From CAVVSQ01 sp963848825 (lineage in GTDB: Bacteria; Planctomycetota; Planctomycetia; Gemmatales; Gemmataceae), in assembly GCA_963848825.1 (NCBI GenBank), contig CAWKFA010000016.1, positions 1 to 64,000 of the forward strand: a DNA stretch of 64,000 nt. The letters run 5' to 3'. The position numbers and the translations under genes are program-made. The notes under the pieces are model-generated. The model worked only from the letters and a program-made list of their open reading frames with translations. It did not search any database and had not been told where the DNA came from. Positions 8,015 through 16,108 of the stretch are shown piece by piece. Each line of letters begins with the position of its first letter. Positions within the stretch are counted from its first letter, which is position 1.

Positions 8015-9868
8015 TCACGCTAAACTCAATAAAAACTCCGCCCGTTCCTTGTCAAGTACTTCGGTCCGGTTCAACAATCGAATGGGAAACGGCTTGTTTG
8101 GTTGGGTCGCGACCCAGCGATCGGCTAAGTGCCTGAGTCCCTCGGCCGTTACTAACGCGATATCCCAATTGGTGCGCGCCTTATATTGGTGGGCCAGTTT
8201 AATTGATTGCGGAGTGAATGATGGGGCAATCACAAGGAAAGACAGCGGCTCCGTACCACTTTCTCGTTCTTTTCGCAGGTAGCCGTCAAATTGCCCCTCA
8301 AGGTGGTCCTGAAGATTCACGGCTCCTTCGACGGATTTGCAATCCCACAGAATGCATTGGTTGATTTCCAGCGAAAGTCGGCCATCGGCGCGGCTATCTT
8401 TGCGGGAGCAATCGCATTCGACCTTTAGCTTTTTCTGAAATAGAAATTGGGTGGCATCTTCAAATTGATGCTCTATTTCCAGGTCCTTGACAATCAGCTT
8501 TTTGGCCCGCAATTCGGCGTAGGCACGGAGCGCCAGTAGTTCGTAATTGTTGTACCAATCTTCCCGGCCGTCGCGAGTGACCCGTTCCTCGAAGGTCAGA
8601 TCATCGTAAAAATCGATTAACCGCTCGATAAGTTCCGGCTTGGTTCCCGAAATTCGCAATCCCACGGAGGCGCACATTTCCACCAGCTTGGCGCGATCCA
8701 AATCGCCCAACACTTCGGACGGATTGATTTCGCTACGAACAATCCGTTCAATCAATTCTTCCTTGTTGCCGTAGCGGTCCATGCCGCGCGTTTGCAAAAT
8801 AGTCCGCAGGTTGGGCAGCAAGATGCTATCGTGGTGAAGGAGTCTCCGGAAATTCGTTCTTTGCAATTCTTGCTTGGTAATTTCACGCCGAATTATGGTT
8901 GCGATTTCGAGAGGAATAAGATCAATCTTGCGACCGGTTTCGTCGTGGTAATTCCAAAGAACTCCCACACGCTGGAGTTCTTTTCGTGCCTCATTAACTT
9001 CGTCAGGCGTATGTAACGCGCATTTTTCTTTTGGAAAACGCTTGAGCAAGGCGCTTATGAGCCAATGTTCTTCCAAAGAGATATTGAGATGTTTCCGCAG
9101 GATTTCCAGGAGATGGGCCTCGTCGGGTGAAATAGTATTGTCGTTTTTCCAGGCAGCCTCAAGGACCACCCGGTACGTTTCATACGAGTGCCATCGCTCC
9201 GCATCGTGTTTTTTTTGGTCCAACAAATCCAGAGATTTGGATTGCTTCACCAAATCCTTTTCGAACTCCATGACCTTTTCCGACAAGCGGTTTTCGTCCA
9301 GGCTGTGCGTCTCTTCCTGGAGAAGAATGTTGAAAATGATGGCCTTGAGTTGTCCACGATTAAAATCCGGATCGGGGGTATTAAATGCTTCTTGCACCCG
9401 GTTCCGTTCAGCCAGTTTCGCAGCGTCCTTTTTAATAAGGTTGGTCAAATCATCATCTTCAAGGCCGTGGTGTTTTGTTTGCAGGTACCGGCCAAGAACC
9501 CGTAACTTCACGATTTTTAACATGTAAGGGGCAATGTCTGGAATTCCCTTGCACGATTTCCGACGGCCCTGAAGGCGAATTTCATCGGCAGCCGCGTCTT
9601 TTCTCACGACTCGCCGGCGCTGACGTGCGCCCGCCTCCTGGGCCTCAAGATCGTCGCTTCCTTCCGAATCCTCCCCAACCAATTCAGTATCTTTTCCCGA
9701 TTCCAAATCTGGGTCGGTTTCCAGAATCAATTTTTCTGAATCTCCGTTGGGTAAATTACTAACCGGCGTTTGGTTTGTTTCCGGCTCGGAGGCAAAGCCC
9801 CCAGATATATCTGCTTGTGGGTTGACCGGCATCGAAACGGATAGCTCGGGTCCATTTTGGTCGTTCAT
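8015..9868 (-). CDS. Large protein with TerB-like region, two SAP-like motifs and a FokI-like nuclease domain
   Basis: Intact 617-residue protein. Residues 1-100 are acidic and low complexity. Around 241-275 (ISPDEAHLLEILRKHLNIS) it resembles TerB-like helical domains. Two SAP-like helix-extended-helix motifs follow: LRTILQTRGMDRYGNKEELI (about 352-376) and AKLVEMCASVGLRISGTKPE (about 389-415); SAP motifs bind DNA. The C-terminus (about 480-600) carries ADG...ILWDCKS then NLQDHLEGQFDGYL, FLVIAPSF and ALVTAEGL, in the order of the FokI cleavage domain (PDG...DTK, NL, FLFVSGHF, VLSVEEL), so Asp, Asp and Lys would be the catalytic residues. I infer a DNA nuclease, perhaps of a defence system. 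GC looks lower than in the core genes, suggesting recent transfer. Ribosome binding site AAAGGG precedes the ATG; one of the few frame-intact genes in the left third. Confidence 0.6.
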   Translation of the reverse strand: MNDQNGPELSVSMPVNPQADISGGFASEPETNQTPVSNLPNGDSEKLILETDPDLESGKDTELVGEDSEGSDDLEAQEAGARQRRRVVRKDAAADEIRLQGRRKSCKGIPDIAPYMLKIVKLRVLGRYLQTKHHGLEDDDLTNLIKKDAAKLAERNRVQEAFNTPDPDFNRGQLKAIIFNILLQEETHSLDENRLSEKVMEFEKDLVKQSKSLDLLDQKKHDAERWHSYETYRVVLEAAWKNDNTISPDEAHLLEILRKHLNISLEEHWLISALLKRFPKEKCALHTPDEVNEARKELQRVGVLWNYHDETGRKIDLIPLEIATIIRREITKQELQRTNFRRLLHHDSILLPNLRTILQTRGMDRYGNKEELIERIVRSEINPSEVLGDLDRAKLVEMCASVGLRISGTKPELIERLIDFYDDLTFEERVTRDGREDWYNNYELLALRAYAELRAKKLIVKDLEIEHQFEDATQFLFQKKLKVECDCSRKDSRADGRLSLEINQCILWDCKSVEGAVNLQDHLEGQFDGYLRKERESGTEPLSFLVIAPSFTPQSIKLAHQYKARTNWDIALVTAEGLRHLADRWVATQPNKPFPIRLLNRTEVLDKERAEFLLSLA

Positions 9869-9919
9869 CGGTCCCTTTCCGAAAGGAAACTAATTTTTTG
9901 GTTAAAGGTGAAAAAGGCA

Positions 9920-9948
9920 ATTATCCCTGTTGAAAAATCTATTTGCAA
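9920..9948 (-). promoter_or_regulatory. Possible promoter of the SAP/nuclease gene
   Basis: On the minus strand TTGCAA (9943-9948) and GATAAT (9920-9925) are separated by 17 bases, and the start codon at 9868 is about 50 bases downstream. Sequence match only. Confidence 0.35.
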
Positions 9949-10283
9949 ATGAGAAATGAAAATTCTGGGCTGGTAGGTCATTTTTGATAGTCAATGCCTG
10001 CTTGATCGATAGGCTGGCGTTCTCGGCGCAAACCCCGCCGACAGGGACTCGTGCAGTTCGGGGCAAAGGCGCATTGTTTCGATTGATCGCTCGCACACCA
10101 ACTGACATTTTACCACAGCAACGCGCCAACAGCGTGGTGTGGCTGGGCGGGGCCAGGCGCGGAAGATTTCCGAGGCGGTTTGCGGGTCTTAAGAGTCGGC
10201 CAGGACCCGGGTCAATGGCCAAGCAGCCGCGTTCGAAATCTTGGGGGGCGTCATCGAGGGCGCGGTAACGGTGCCGTCGGGCC

Positions 10284-10315
10284 TTCCGTGTCTCACAAGT
10301 CTGTGAGACACGGAA
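10284..10315. repeat. Perfect 14-bp stem hairpin containing GTGTCTCACA
   Basis: TTCCGTGTCTCACA is followed by the loop AGTC and its exact reverse complement. It overlaps the expected transcription start of the minus-strand promoter at 10317-10345, a position suited to an operator or to an RNA hairpin. A related hairpin with the same GTGTCTCA core lies at 11236-11265. Confidence 0.6.
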
Positions 10316-10316
10316 A

Positions 10317-10345
10317 AATATTGTGTTAAAGTGCTTTGTTGTCAA
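10317..10345 (-). promoter_or_regulatory. Candidate sigma-70-type promoter reading toward the SAP/nuclease gene
   Basis: Minus strand TTGACA (10340-10345), spacer of 17 bases, AATATT (10317-10322). The transcript would begin within the hairpin at 10284-10315 and could run into the nuclease gene starting at 9868. Confidence 0.35.
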
Positions 10346-10566
10346 GGGGTTGCGGATAAAACTGTGCCTGTATACTCGCTTGAGACACGAGTGACCCATC
10401 CAGGACAGCGCCACGGAGCGGCGCGAGAAAGGCGAAAAGGGGACCTCCATGGAATGGCACTTTAACTTCCATAACCATTGACGGGGTAAGATGCTATAGA
10501 CAAACACGGCCTTCCTTGCCCTTGTTGTATTTGCAAAGACACAACAACACGGCGAGGAGGCCGAAT

Positions 10567-10725
10567 ATGGATGGTGCATTTCGACAGGCGGTTGCCCAGG
10601 CGCGTCGTCGTGGGAAGTTATATTTCGCCAGCTTGCTGACAGAAGGTCATATCAATCAGGCATTTGGTCGAGCAAGATGGGTTTGGCAAGGGTGGCTCTA
10701 CACCTCATCCGTTTCCTGTCCTTAG
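10567..10725 (+). pseudogene. Truncated N-terminus of an IS4-like transposase
   Basis: A GAGGAGG ribosome binding site precedes an ATG that opens a 52-residue peptide. Its second half, LLTEGHINQAFGRARWVWQG and WLYTSSVSC, matches the N-terminal signature of planctomycete IS4-type transposases (LT...V..AFG..RW.WQGW.YTP). The expected continuation is lost and a stop follows. It is an insertion-sequence remnant, not a functional gene. Confidence 0.55.
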
Positions 10726-10751
10726 CTGGAGCCGTGGCAAGCGGCGGCGGG

Positions 10752-10821
10752 CAAAACCAGCCATTTCGCACACCGGGTCGGATATCGAAATCGTCCCAAA
10801 ACCAGCCATTGTGCACACCGG
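10752..10821. repeat. Two copies of a 25-base direct repeat, period 45
   Basis: Copies at 10752-10776 and 10797-10821 differ at two positions in the middle. They share CAAAACCAGCCATT and GCACACCGG. They lie just after the IS4-like remnant and may belong to the end of that element. Confidence 0.6.
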
Positions 10822-11235
10822 CTTGCCCGATCAACGGCGGCCGGAACAGCGGAACGGTTCCGCTCCTTGGTACGTGAACCTGTTTCCTTGCCAAAGATCA
10901 ACCGAAACGGAGCAGCAAAGCCACGACGGGTTGGCGGTAAAGTGATTGCGGGAAGGTCCGCATTGCCACCGGGAGTACCGTGTGGCAATGGCACCGTGCG
11001 TGCAGCCGATTCCTGCAAACTTGGTGGGCGTTTCTGCAGGACGTTCGTGAATTTGTTATGCGAAATGCTATGCAAAATGCTATGCGTCGCCGAGGGGGTT
11101 GCCCGGAGGGTGCATACATACCATTTTTGCATGCGGCGACGCGGACCGTGCCAGTGGATTGCGCCGGGTGGAACTATCCTCCTGTTGGCCGAGACAAGCC
11201 CGGAGGTTTTTGACGGCGCGAAAGCACACCACGAA

Positions 11236-11265
11236 GCCGTGTCTCATGACACCGTGAGACACGGC
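11236..11265. repeat. Hairpin with GTGTCTCA core, 11-bp stem
   Basis: GCCGTGTCTCA, an eight-base spacer, then TGAGACACGGC. The same half-site occurs in the longer hairpin at 10284-10315. Confidence 0.55.
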
Positions 11266-11408
11266 GGCCAAAGAGGCGAAAACGTGATTATTTCCACGCC
11301 AGCCGCGGGGCCCCGCGCGTGTCGGCCGCCGCGAGACACGGGGCGAGTGTACTCGGGGGAGGAAACGGGGCCAGGCAACTGGGACGTCACGCGCCCGCCG
11401 CAAGCAGG

Positions 11409-11600
11409 CAGGCTTATGATCGTCTAATCCAGGAATGGCTTACCGTCGGCGGTCAGCCTCCGGCCGAGCGGATTTGGCCGTCAATGTGTTGATCTTGGCG
11501 TTCTGGAATCACGCGGAACGTTATTACAGGAAGCCTGACGGTAGGCCAACGAGTGAAACATCCAACATCAGCAAGCGTTTCGCCCGCTGGAGGAATCGTA
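11409..11600 (+). pseudogene. Tyrosine integrase N-terminal remnant
   Basis: In one frame QAYDRLIQEWLTVGGQPPA (from 11409) and, after a shift near 11470, LAVNVLILAFWNHAERYYR and KPDGRPTSETSNIS. This is the core-binding region typical of planctomycete tyrosine integrases (EW...G..PP...V..L...FW.HAE.YYRKPDG). The catalytic half is missing. Frameshifts and truncation show it is dead. It sits 160 bases from the tRNA-Pro fragment at 11763 and so is probably left from an older element that used the same site. Confidence 0.65.
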
Positions 11601-11762
11601 TGGGTCGGCAAGAACGTCGAAGGCTTTTTTTAGATTTGCAACGACCATCATGCGGCTCCCTTGGCAGGTTTTGGGTAGTCTACCCAATTCCTTGCTCTCG
11701 CGGGCCGCACTTCCGAACGCCGGAAGAAATGCTTAACTTGCGTTCGGCAAACGACATGTAAA

Positions 11763-11806
11763 ATTCGGGGCAAGAGGATTCGAACCTCCGACCTCACGGT
11801 CCCGAA
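11763..11806 (-). other. Left attachment site: duplicated 3' end of tRNA-Pro
   Basis: Identical over 44 bases to 21035-21078, covering the acceptor 3' strand, T arm, variable region and the 3' side of the anticodon arm of tRNA-Pro. Beyond 11806 the sequence departs from the tRNA, so this is only a fragment. Confidence 0.9.
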
Positions 11807-11950
11807 TCTCCCAAATTACCTATGCCGAATAACCTGAAAACCCTGCAATTCACGCTATATTATTCGCTTTCTGGGTCGTTTGCAAGTGCTTGCGAACGCT
11901 TTCCGGAAATTGCAAAAAACAAAGGAAATTCCGCATATCGAAAACCATTG

Positions 11951-11967
11951 CGCGGAAGATTCCGCGC
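11951..11967. repeat. End palindrome of the element, left copy
   Basis: CGCGGAAGATTCCGCGC; an identical 17-base copy lies at 20942-20958, inside the other end of the element. Copies near both ends suggest a binding site for integrase or an excision factor. Confidence 0.6.
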
Positions 11968-12168
11968 AACTCTGGTGGCAATCGATAGACCGACGCCCAC
12001 ATCCTCCACCCACCACGCTCACGCGTCCGGGCGCCATCAGCCGACAAACACCCGCCGCGCGCGGTGAACGCGTCTACGGGACTCCTGGAAGGCTTGCGGA
12101 TCGCGAAGATTGCGCGACGACGCGCATCGCCTTTACGTCCTTCTCTTGATGGCCGGTCGGTGGGTGCC

Positions 12169-12294
12169 GTCGAGGTGATCGTCGAGGTAGTTGCCGTCGA
12201 GGTGGTGCTGATGGTATCGGGCGCCCGAGCTGGTCATCGTCGAGGATGCCGGCCGCGAAGGTGATCGCCGGCAACGTCGAGGTGATCGTCGAGG
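12169..12294. repeat. GTCGAGGT-rich low-complexity repeat
   Basis: A 19-base unit is identical at 12169-12187 and 12276-12294, with further partial copies (GTCGAGGTAGTTGCC, CCGTCGAGGTGGTG) between and after them. Confidence 0.5.
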
Positions 12295-12457
12295 GCGGCC
12301 ACGCTTCAGGTAGGCGACAGCGGCGGCGGCTTGGTTGACGACCGCCGTCGAGGTGCTCGCGGTGGAGACGTGCAAGCCACCAGGGTAAAAAGATCGTCGC
12401 TCCAGACAACGATCTCGGAATGACCCGCGACCGCAAGCGATGGTTCGACGATTGGCG

Positions 12458-12742
12458 CTAACCGGGCACAGTGATAATGGCAGTTAGTTTTTGAAGGTCT
12501 GCGGATTGAACCAACATTATGGCAATGTCACGTTCTCCGTAATATCGCGCAGAAGTGCAGAATACCCTCACGTTTTCTTCGCCCAGCCTGTTATAGACTC
12601 TCTGCCAATCTTCGTCTGATACCCATACCAACGAAACCCCATCGTGGTCAGATTTGGCGACGCCAGGAACCTGGAGGGAGGGTTTTTCAATCAAGCGATT
12701 AGCGTGTCCGTGGGTTTCACTGGACCAATCGATTTCCGCCAT
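12458..12742 (-). CDS. Hypothetical protein of the element, 94 residues
   Basis: No family recognised. The protein is soluble-looking, with a mixed alpha/beta pattern (GVSLVWVSDEDWQRVYNRLG, then VRVFCTSARYYGERDIAIML). Its ATG lies inside the 3' end of the small membrane-protein gene (26-base overlap in another frame), which argues for coupled translation and that both are real. It is the last gene before the left end. Confidence 0.55.
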   Translation of the reverse strand: MAEIDWSSETHGHANRLIEKPSLQVPGVAKSDHDGVSLVWVSDEDWQRVYNRLGEENVRVFCTSARYYGERDIAIMLVQSADLQKLTAIITVPG

Positions 12743-12926
12743 TTTGATACCCCTTGTTATTTTGCTTCAATCCCCAGCGATTAAGCATAATCGGCCAGAG
12801 AACACAAACAACCACAAAAGCCCGCGTGAGACAATAACCAAAAATGGAAACCGCCATGAACCAGAGCGACGAGCCCGCACGGCTCAAGGGGATTGAGACA
12901 GGCTTGCCAGATACGCCACTGGTCAC
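12717..12926 (-). CDS. Small membrane protein of the element, 69 residues
   Basis: Starts with GTG that overlaps the TGA of the preceding gene (GTGA at 12923-12926). Residues about 19-52 are strongly hydrophobic (SLWFMAVSIFGYCL, then AFVVVCVLWPIML), giving one or two membrane segments, followed by a short polar tail. Size and position in a phage-like late cassette would suit a holin, but there is no sequence signature for that, so the function is unknown. Confidence 0.45.
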   Translation of the reverse strand: MTSGVSGKPVSIPLSRAGSSLWFMAVSIFGYCLTRAFVVVCVLWPIMLNRWGLKQNNKGYQNGGNRLVQ

Positions 12927-13219
12927 GTCAGAATCATGTCGTCAGGGATGCCACGTAGCACGTCTCCCAGGTGAGCACGGCAGGCCCGCAAGGTCTGGGT
13001 GTAGTAAATGGTCGGGCAATCCCTCTGGCGGGCACGTAGCAACCGTTCGCCGGCTCGGTGGACGTCCCGAATGGCCACGCGCAACGGGCCATCGAGGGTG
13101 GAGCGCAGTGCCGTTATTTCTGCCGCTTCCCAGGCCACGAGGTCAAGGACATGGCCATCTTCCACGGCCCGGGCCAGGTCAGCGAAGGTGCTCGGGGCGT
13201 TCGCGGTGATGTCGTGCAT
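12923..13219 (-). CDS. Hypothetical protein of the element, about 98 residues
   Basis: The frame is open from 13297 but the first 26 codons overlap a terminator-like hairpin, so the ATG at 13219 (MHDITANAPSTFADLARAVE) is the more likely start. The protein is helical and Arg-rich (RDVHRAGERLLRARQRD). No family recognised. First of three overlapping small genes downstream of the capsid gene. Confidence 0.5.
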   Translation of the reverse strand: MHDITANAPSTFADLARAVEDGHVLDLVAWEAAEITALRSTLDGPLRVAIRDVHRAGERLLRARQRDCPTIYYTQTLRACRAHLGDVLRGIPDDMILT

Positions 13220-13240
13220 GGTCGGGCTCGCGGGGTGGTA

Positions 13241-13279
13241 AGAAAAGCCCCGCCCCACAATTGGTGAATGGGACGGGGC
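13241..13279 (-). terminator. Rho-independent terminator after the capsid gene
   Basis: On the minus strand GCCCCGTCCC, a 13-base loop, then GGGGCGGGGC followed by TTTTCTT. It lies 25 bases past the capsid stop codon. Confidence 0.7.
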
Positions 13280-13303
13280 ACGCAACAAGGGCTTCACAGT
13301 GAA

Positions 13304-15173
13304 TTAGGCCGCGCCTTTGCTTTGAATTGATGCGCGGTAGTCGGCCAGGGCACAACCAAAGTCGTGATAGCCGCGGATGCTCAAACCCAGCTGGTTCGGC
13401 GTCGGCGGGTTGATCTCCACGATGGGTGTTTCCTTGCCGTCGAGGAATCCCACGATAACCGACGAATTGACAGCATCGGAAAACAACCACCAGGCCGTGG
13501 TCGAGTAGCCGGTGTAGGTCGAATCGCTCAGGCGCGGCTCGACTGCAATGGCGGCGGCGTTCTGCAGCGCGTTGCCCATCATGGCCCTATCGGTGCCACT
13601 GGCGACGTAGCGCTGCATCCATTGCGACTGAATGATTTCCTTCGCCGTGCCTTCCAGTTCGGGCGGCACCAGCAGACAGGCCGGTTGCAGGTCGATGGCA
13701 TTACCTTCGGCGTCCTTCATCTGCCTTAGTTTCTGAATTGCGGTGGTAAGACTGGACGATTGCAGGTTAGTGGCCGAACCGCTGAAGTAGTTCGTATTGG
13801 TCGAATTCCAAAATGCGGCCGCGCCGTTCAACATGGTCTGAACAACCAGCTTGTTTAGCGCGGGCGGATGCTCTGGCCAGGCCTTGGGACAAGTCGCCGA
13901 ACAGGCCGATGTTATCGTTGATGATGTCGCGCCGGTCGATTTCGTACATTTTGGCATACGTGTCAACCCGCCACTTATAGCTTTCTTCCGAGAACGAACC
14001 ATGTTGGATTTCGCCCGACTTTCCAATTTGGTGGAAGTCGCCCGAGAACGTCGGCCGGATGCCATGTTGGTCGTGGAAATCATTCGCGGTCTTGATATTG
14101 GCAAAACTTTTCCACGAGGCGGGCGCGGCCCGGTATTGCAGGAGCAATAGTTTGTTTATGTAGTCGCCCAAGCCCACGGGCATATCGCCCGTGGAACTAA
14201 ACACGGCGCGGATAAGGTCGTCACGGTTGCTCGGAACGTCCTTGCCCTTCATGGTCAAGGACGCGCGGCAGATGTCCATCAAGTGCATCGAGTGCAGCGG
14301 CTTGCTTTGCTCCATGACCGTTGCCCCGTACATCTTCTCCGCGTCGGTGCTGTAGCCGCTTCGAACCATCAGCGCACACGCCAAATGGTCGCTCGTGGAA
14401 ACCCACCCCGCGGCACCGTGGCCGATGGTGAAGGAGGGACGTTGGCCGCGAATCAGGTCAAGGGCGCCTGCTCGCAAACCGTCAAGGCTAACCTCTCCCG
14501 CAACGGCTCGAGCGCGCAGCTCGCTAAACTGGATGCCGGCGGCGCCGGTCAGGTCCAGGCCCGCGGAAATCTGGTCAATCTCACGGATGCGGCCGCGCTC
14601 TTGAGCAACCGCGGCTTGAATGTCGGTGGTAGTAACGGTCATGGTCGTAGCTCCTAATTTGGCGGCAAGGGAAACACTCGTTTCGCCATCGGCGCCGATA
14701 CAAACGATGGAAATCTCTTTGAGCGCGGCCAGCTCGACGCAGAGCAAGCCACGGGCGCCGGCGGTGAACGTCTTGCCGTTCACCTGGACATTTTCCCCGG
14801 CGGCCACGTATCGCTTTTGCAGGGGCTGCGCACCGACACTGGCCTGAAGAGGAACGCCAGCGGCCAAGAGCCGCCTGAACGCGGTCGCTCATGGCGCCGG
14901 TGGCCAGGGACGCGAGAACAACCAACTTGCCTGCTTCGATTTTCGGGGCGCCACTCCCAACAACCCCGTCGAGGGTCGCGGCGTGGTCGGCCAAGAACAG
15001 GGACCGCGGCCGGTAGGTCAAGGCCATCGAGTGCAATGACCACGGGCCCGTACGCCGTCAATGCTCATCACGTCGCCGTTGTAGGCCACGATGGACAATC
15101 GCCGCGGCTTGTCGCTGGCGGCGGCTTCCAGGGTCACGGCGCCGACAAGGCGAATCATGGTGGTATCGTTCAT
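13304..15173 (-). CDS. Prohead protease / major capsid protein fusion, three frameshifts
   Basis: Read across frames, the N-terminus (MNDTTMIRLVGAVTLEAAAS) leads into a prohead-protease region: GPVVIALDGLDLPAA, LADHAATLDGVVGSG, then VPLQASVGAQPL and NGKTFTAGARGLL. A linker with IQAAVAQERGRIREIDQI follows. From about residue 250 the capsid part begins: LMDICRASLTMKGKDVP, WKSFANIKTANDFHDQH, DRRDIINDNIGLFGDLSQGL, ALNKLVVQTMLNG, and a C-terminal block ending DFGCALADYRASIQSKG. This order is that of protease/major-capsid fusion proteins of Mu-like and related phages. Shifts lie near 15040-14999, 14866 and 13855. GGAAG precedes the ATG, which overlaps the upstream stop (ATGA at 15170-15173). Joined length about 620 residues. 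It is the only clear structural gene of the element. Confidence 0.8.
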
Positions 15174-15653
15174 TCTTCCAACCCTTCCAATTTCAACTTG
15201 AGGATTTCGTAGATCACTTCGCGATGGTTCCGCTCGCCAGCGTCCGCCATTTGAATCAGCAAATCTTCAATCGAATAATCGTCCAGGTCGGGCAGCGGTG
15301 GATTGATGCCATGGATAATATTGGCTTCGATTTGCAGGCGGGCGCCGCTCTTTTTTCGCGTCGTGCTTCGAGGGAGAAATTCGCCAGCGGCGGCGGGATT
15401 CGAGGCCGGAAAGGAAGCAGTACACTTCGACGGCGGTAAGGTTTTGCGGGTCCGCAGGCCCGAAGTAACCTTTGCGCACGAATTCCGCGACGGCGCCGGG
15501 CGTGCAAACATATTCCGCAGCGGTGGCCAGCTCGGCAACCTCTTGCGGGGTCCAGGTGTCGCGGGCAGATAGGCCAAAGCTCAGGGCCAGTCCGTTTACC
15601 ACGCGTTCGGCATGGCAGACGTCAACGGGGGTGATGCGATTTTGGTCAGGCAT
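15170..15653 (-). CDS. Small phage-like protein, one frameshift
   Basis: N-terminal part: MPDQNRITPVDVCHAERVVN, ALSFGLSARDTWTPQEVAEL, then CTPGAVAEFVRKGYFGPADP. After a shift near 15380 it continues LQIEANIIHGINPPLPDLDD and SIEDLLIQMADAGERNHREV. About 160 residues, acidic and helical; no family recognised. Its stop overlaps the capsid-fusion start, so the two are likely translated together. Confidence 0.55.
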
Positions 15654-15670
15654 GGAAAATATCCTTTCTT

Positions 15671-15949
15671 CTATTTTGCCGGGGGAATGAAGTCCTTGGG
15701 AGACAATCCCAGGGATAAAATCAGGGAACTAACACTGGTAGCTATGCCGGTGACACGGGTGTCATTTTTCGCCGTGGTCTCGGCCGTCGTGAACCGCTTG
15801 GAGCAACCCAGACAGCATCGGACGCGCTGTAGGCCAGGCCCACGGGCGGTTGTCCGGAGTACGCGGGACGTGCTGGCGCCGCAATGAGGGCAGGTCACGC
15901 CAGGGCGGCGGGTTTTTCGGGCGGCGGCGGGTTTTTTCGGGCTTGTCAT
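15671..15949 (-). CDS. Zinc-ribbon protein resembling the NrdR ribbon
   Basis: About 92 residues. Cysteines are placed as CPHC...CCLGC, with the following RFTTAETT, which closely follows the NrdR zinc ribbon pattern (CP.C...C..C..RFTT.E), but the ATP-cone of NrdR is absent, so this is not NrdR itself. The N-terminus is Lys/Pro/Arg-rich. ATG at 15949 is preferred over the TTG eight codons upstream. Possibly a small DNA-binding regulator of the element. Confidence 0.55.
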   Translation of the reverse strand: MTSPKKPAAARKTRRPGVTCPHCGASTSRVLRTTARGPGLQRVRCCLGCSKRFTTAETTAKNDTRVTGIATSVSSLILSLGLSPKDFIPPAK

Positions 15950-16108
15950 GGCTTGCGTCTCAAGTGTGGACAAAGAAAGAAAGTCGTAATGCGGACCTGG
16001 TCCCAGTCGAGCGGGGCGACCAAAAACACCACGGAGGACCCAACGACGGCCATATACCGGGCCGCCATATAGACTTACGGCGCCCTATTACGGCCCGTGG
16101 TATGACGC

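Larger units (their letters stand above)
9869..10566. other. Stretch without a recognisable gene
   Basis: Apart from the two promoter-like sequences and the hairpin listed separately, I see no coding pattern with recognisable family motifs. A long open frame exists on the minus strand but its composition (many Arg, Cys and Pro, no conserved motif) looks like chance reading of GC-rich DNA. Confidence 0.5.
10726..11408. other. Degraded DNA without a recognisable gene
   Basis: Contains a 25-base direct repeat (10752-10821) and a hairpin (11236-11265), listed separately. Open frames on both strands have no family motif I recognise. Probably decayed mobile-element DNA between the IS4-like remnant and the integrase remnant. 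Confidence 0.5.
11807..12457. other. Left end of the element, no clear gene
   Basis: The first 160 bases are AT-richer and hold the palindrome at 11951-11967. Bases 12150-12400 are a low-complexity GC-rich stretch with many GTCGAGGT units. A plus-strand frame ends MTRDRKRWFDDWR near 12420-12461 but I cannot find a start or family for it. Integrase arm-binding sites would be expected here. Confidence 0.45.

Noticed and set aside
9902..10579. Long open frame of 225 codons on the minus strand
   Set aside because: No motif of any family, odd composition rich in Arg, Cys and Pro, and it spans a hairpin, a promoter-like sequence and an IS4-like remnant. Looks like chance.
10867..11427. Plus-strand open frame of 186 codons
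   Set aside because: No recognisable motif; lies in decayed mobile-element DNA and runs into the integrase remnant in the wrong frame.
15671..15949. NrdR, the ribonucleotide reductase repressor
   Set aside because: Only the zinc ribbon is similar; the ATP-cone domain is missing and the gene lies in the mobile element.
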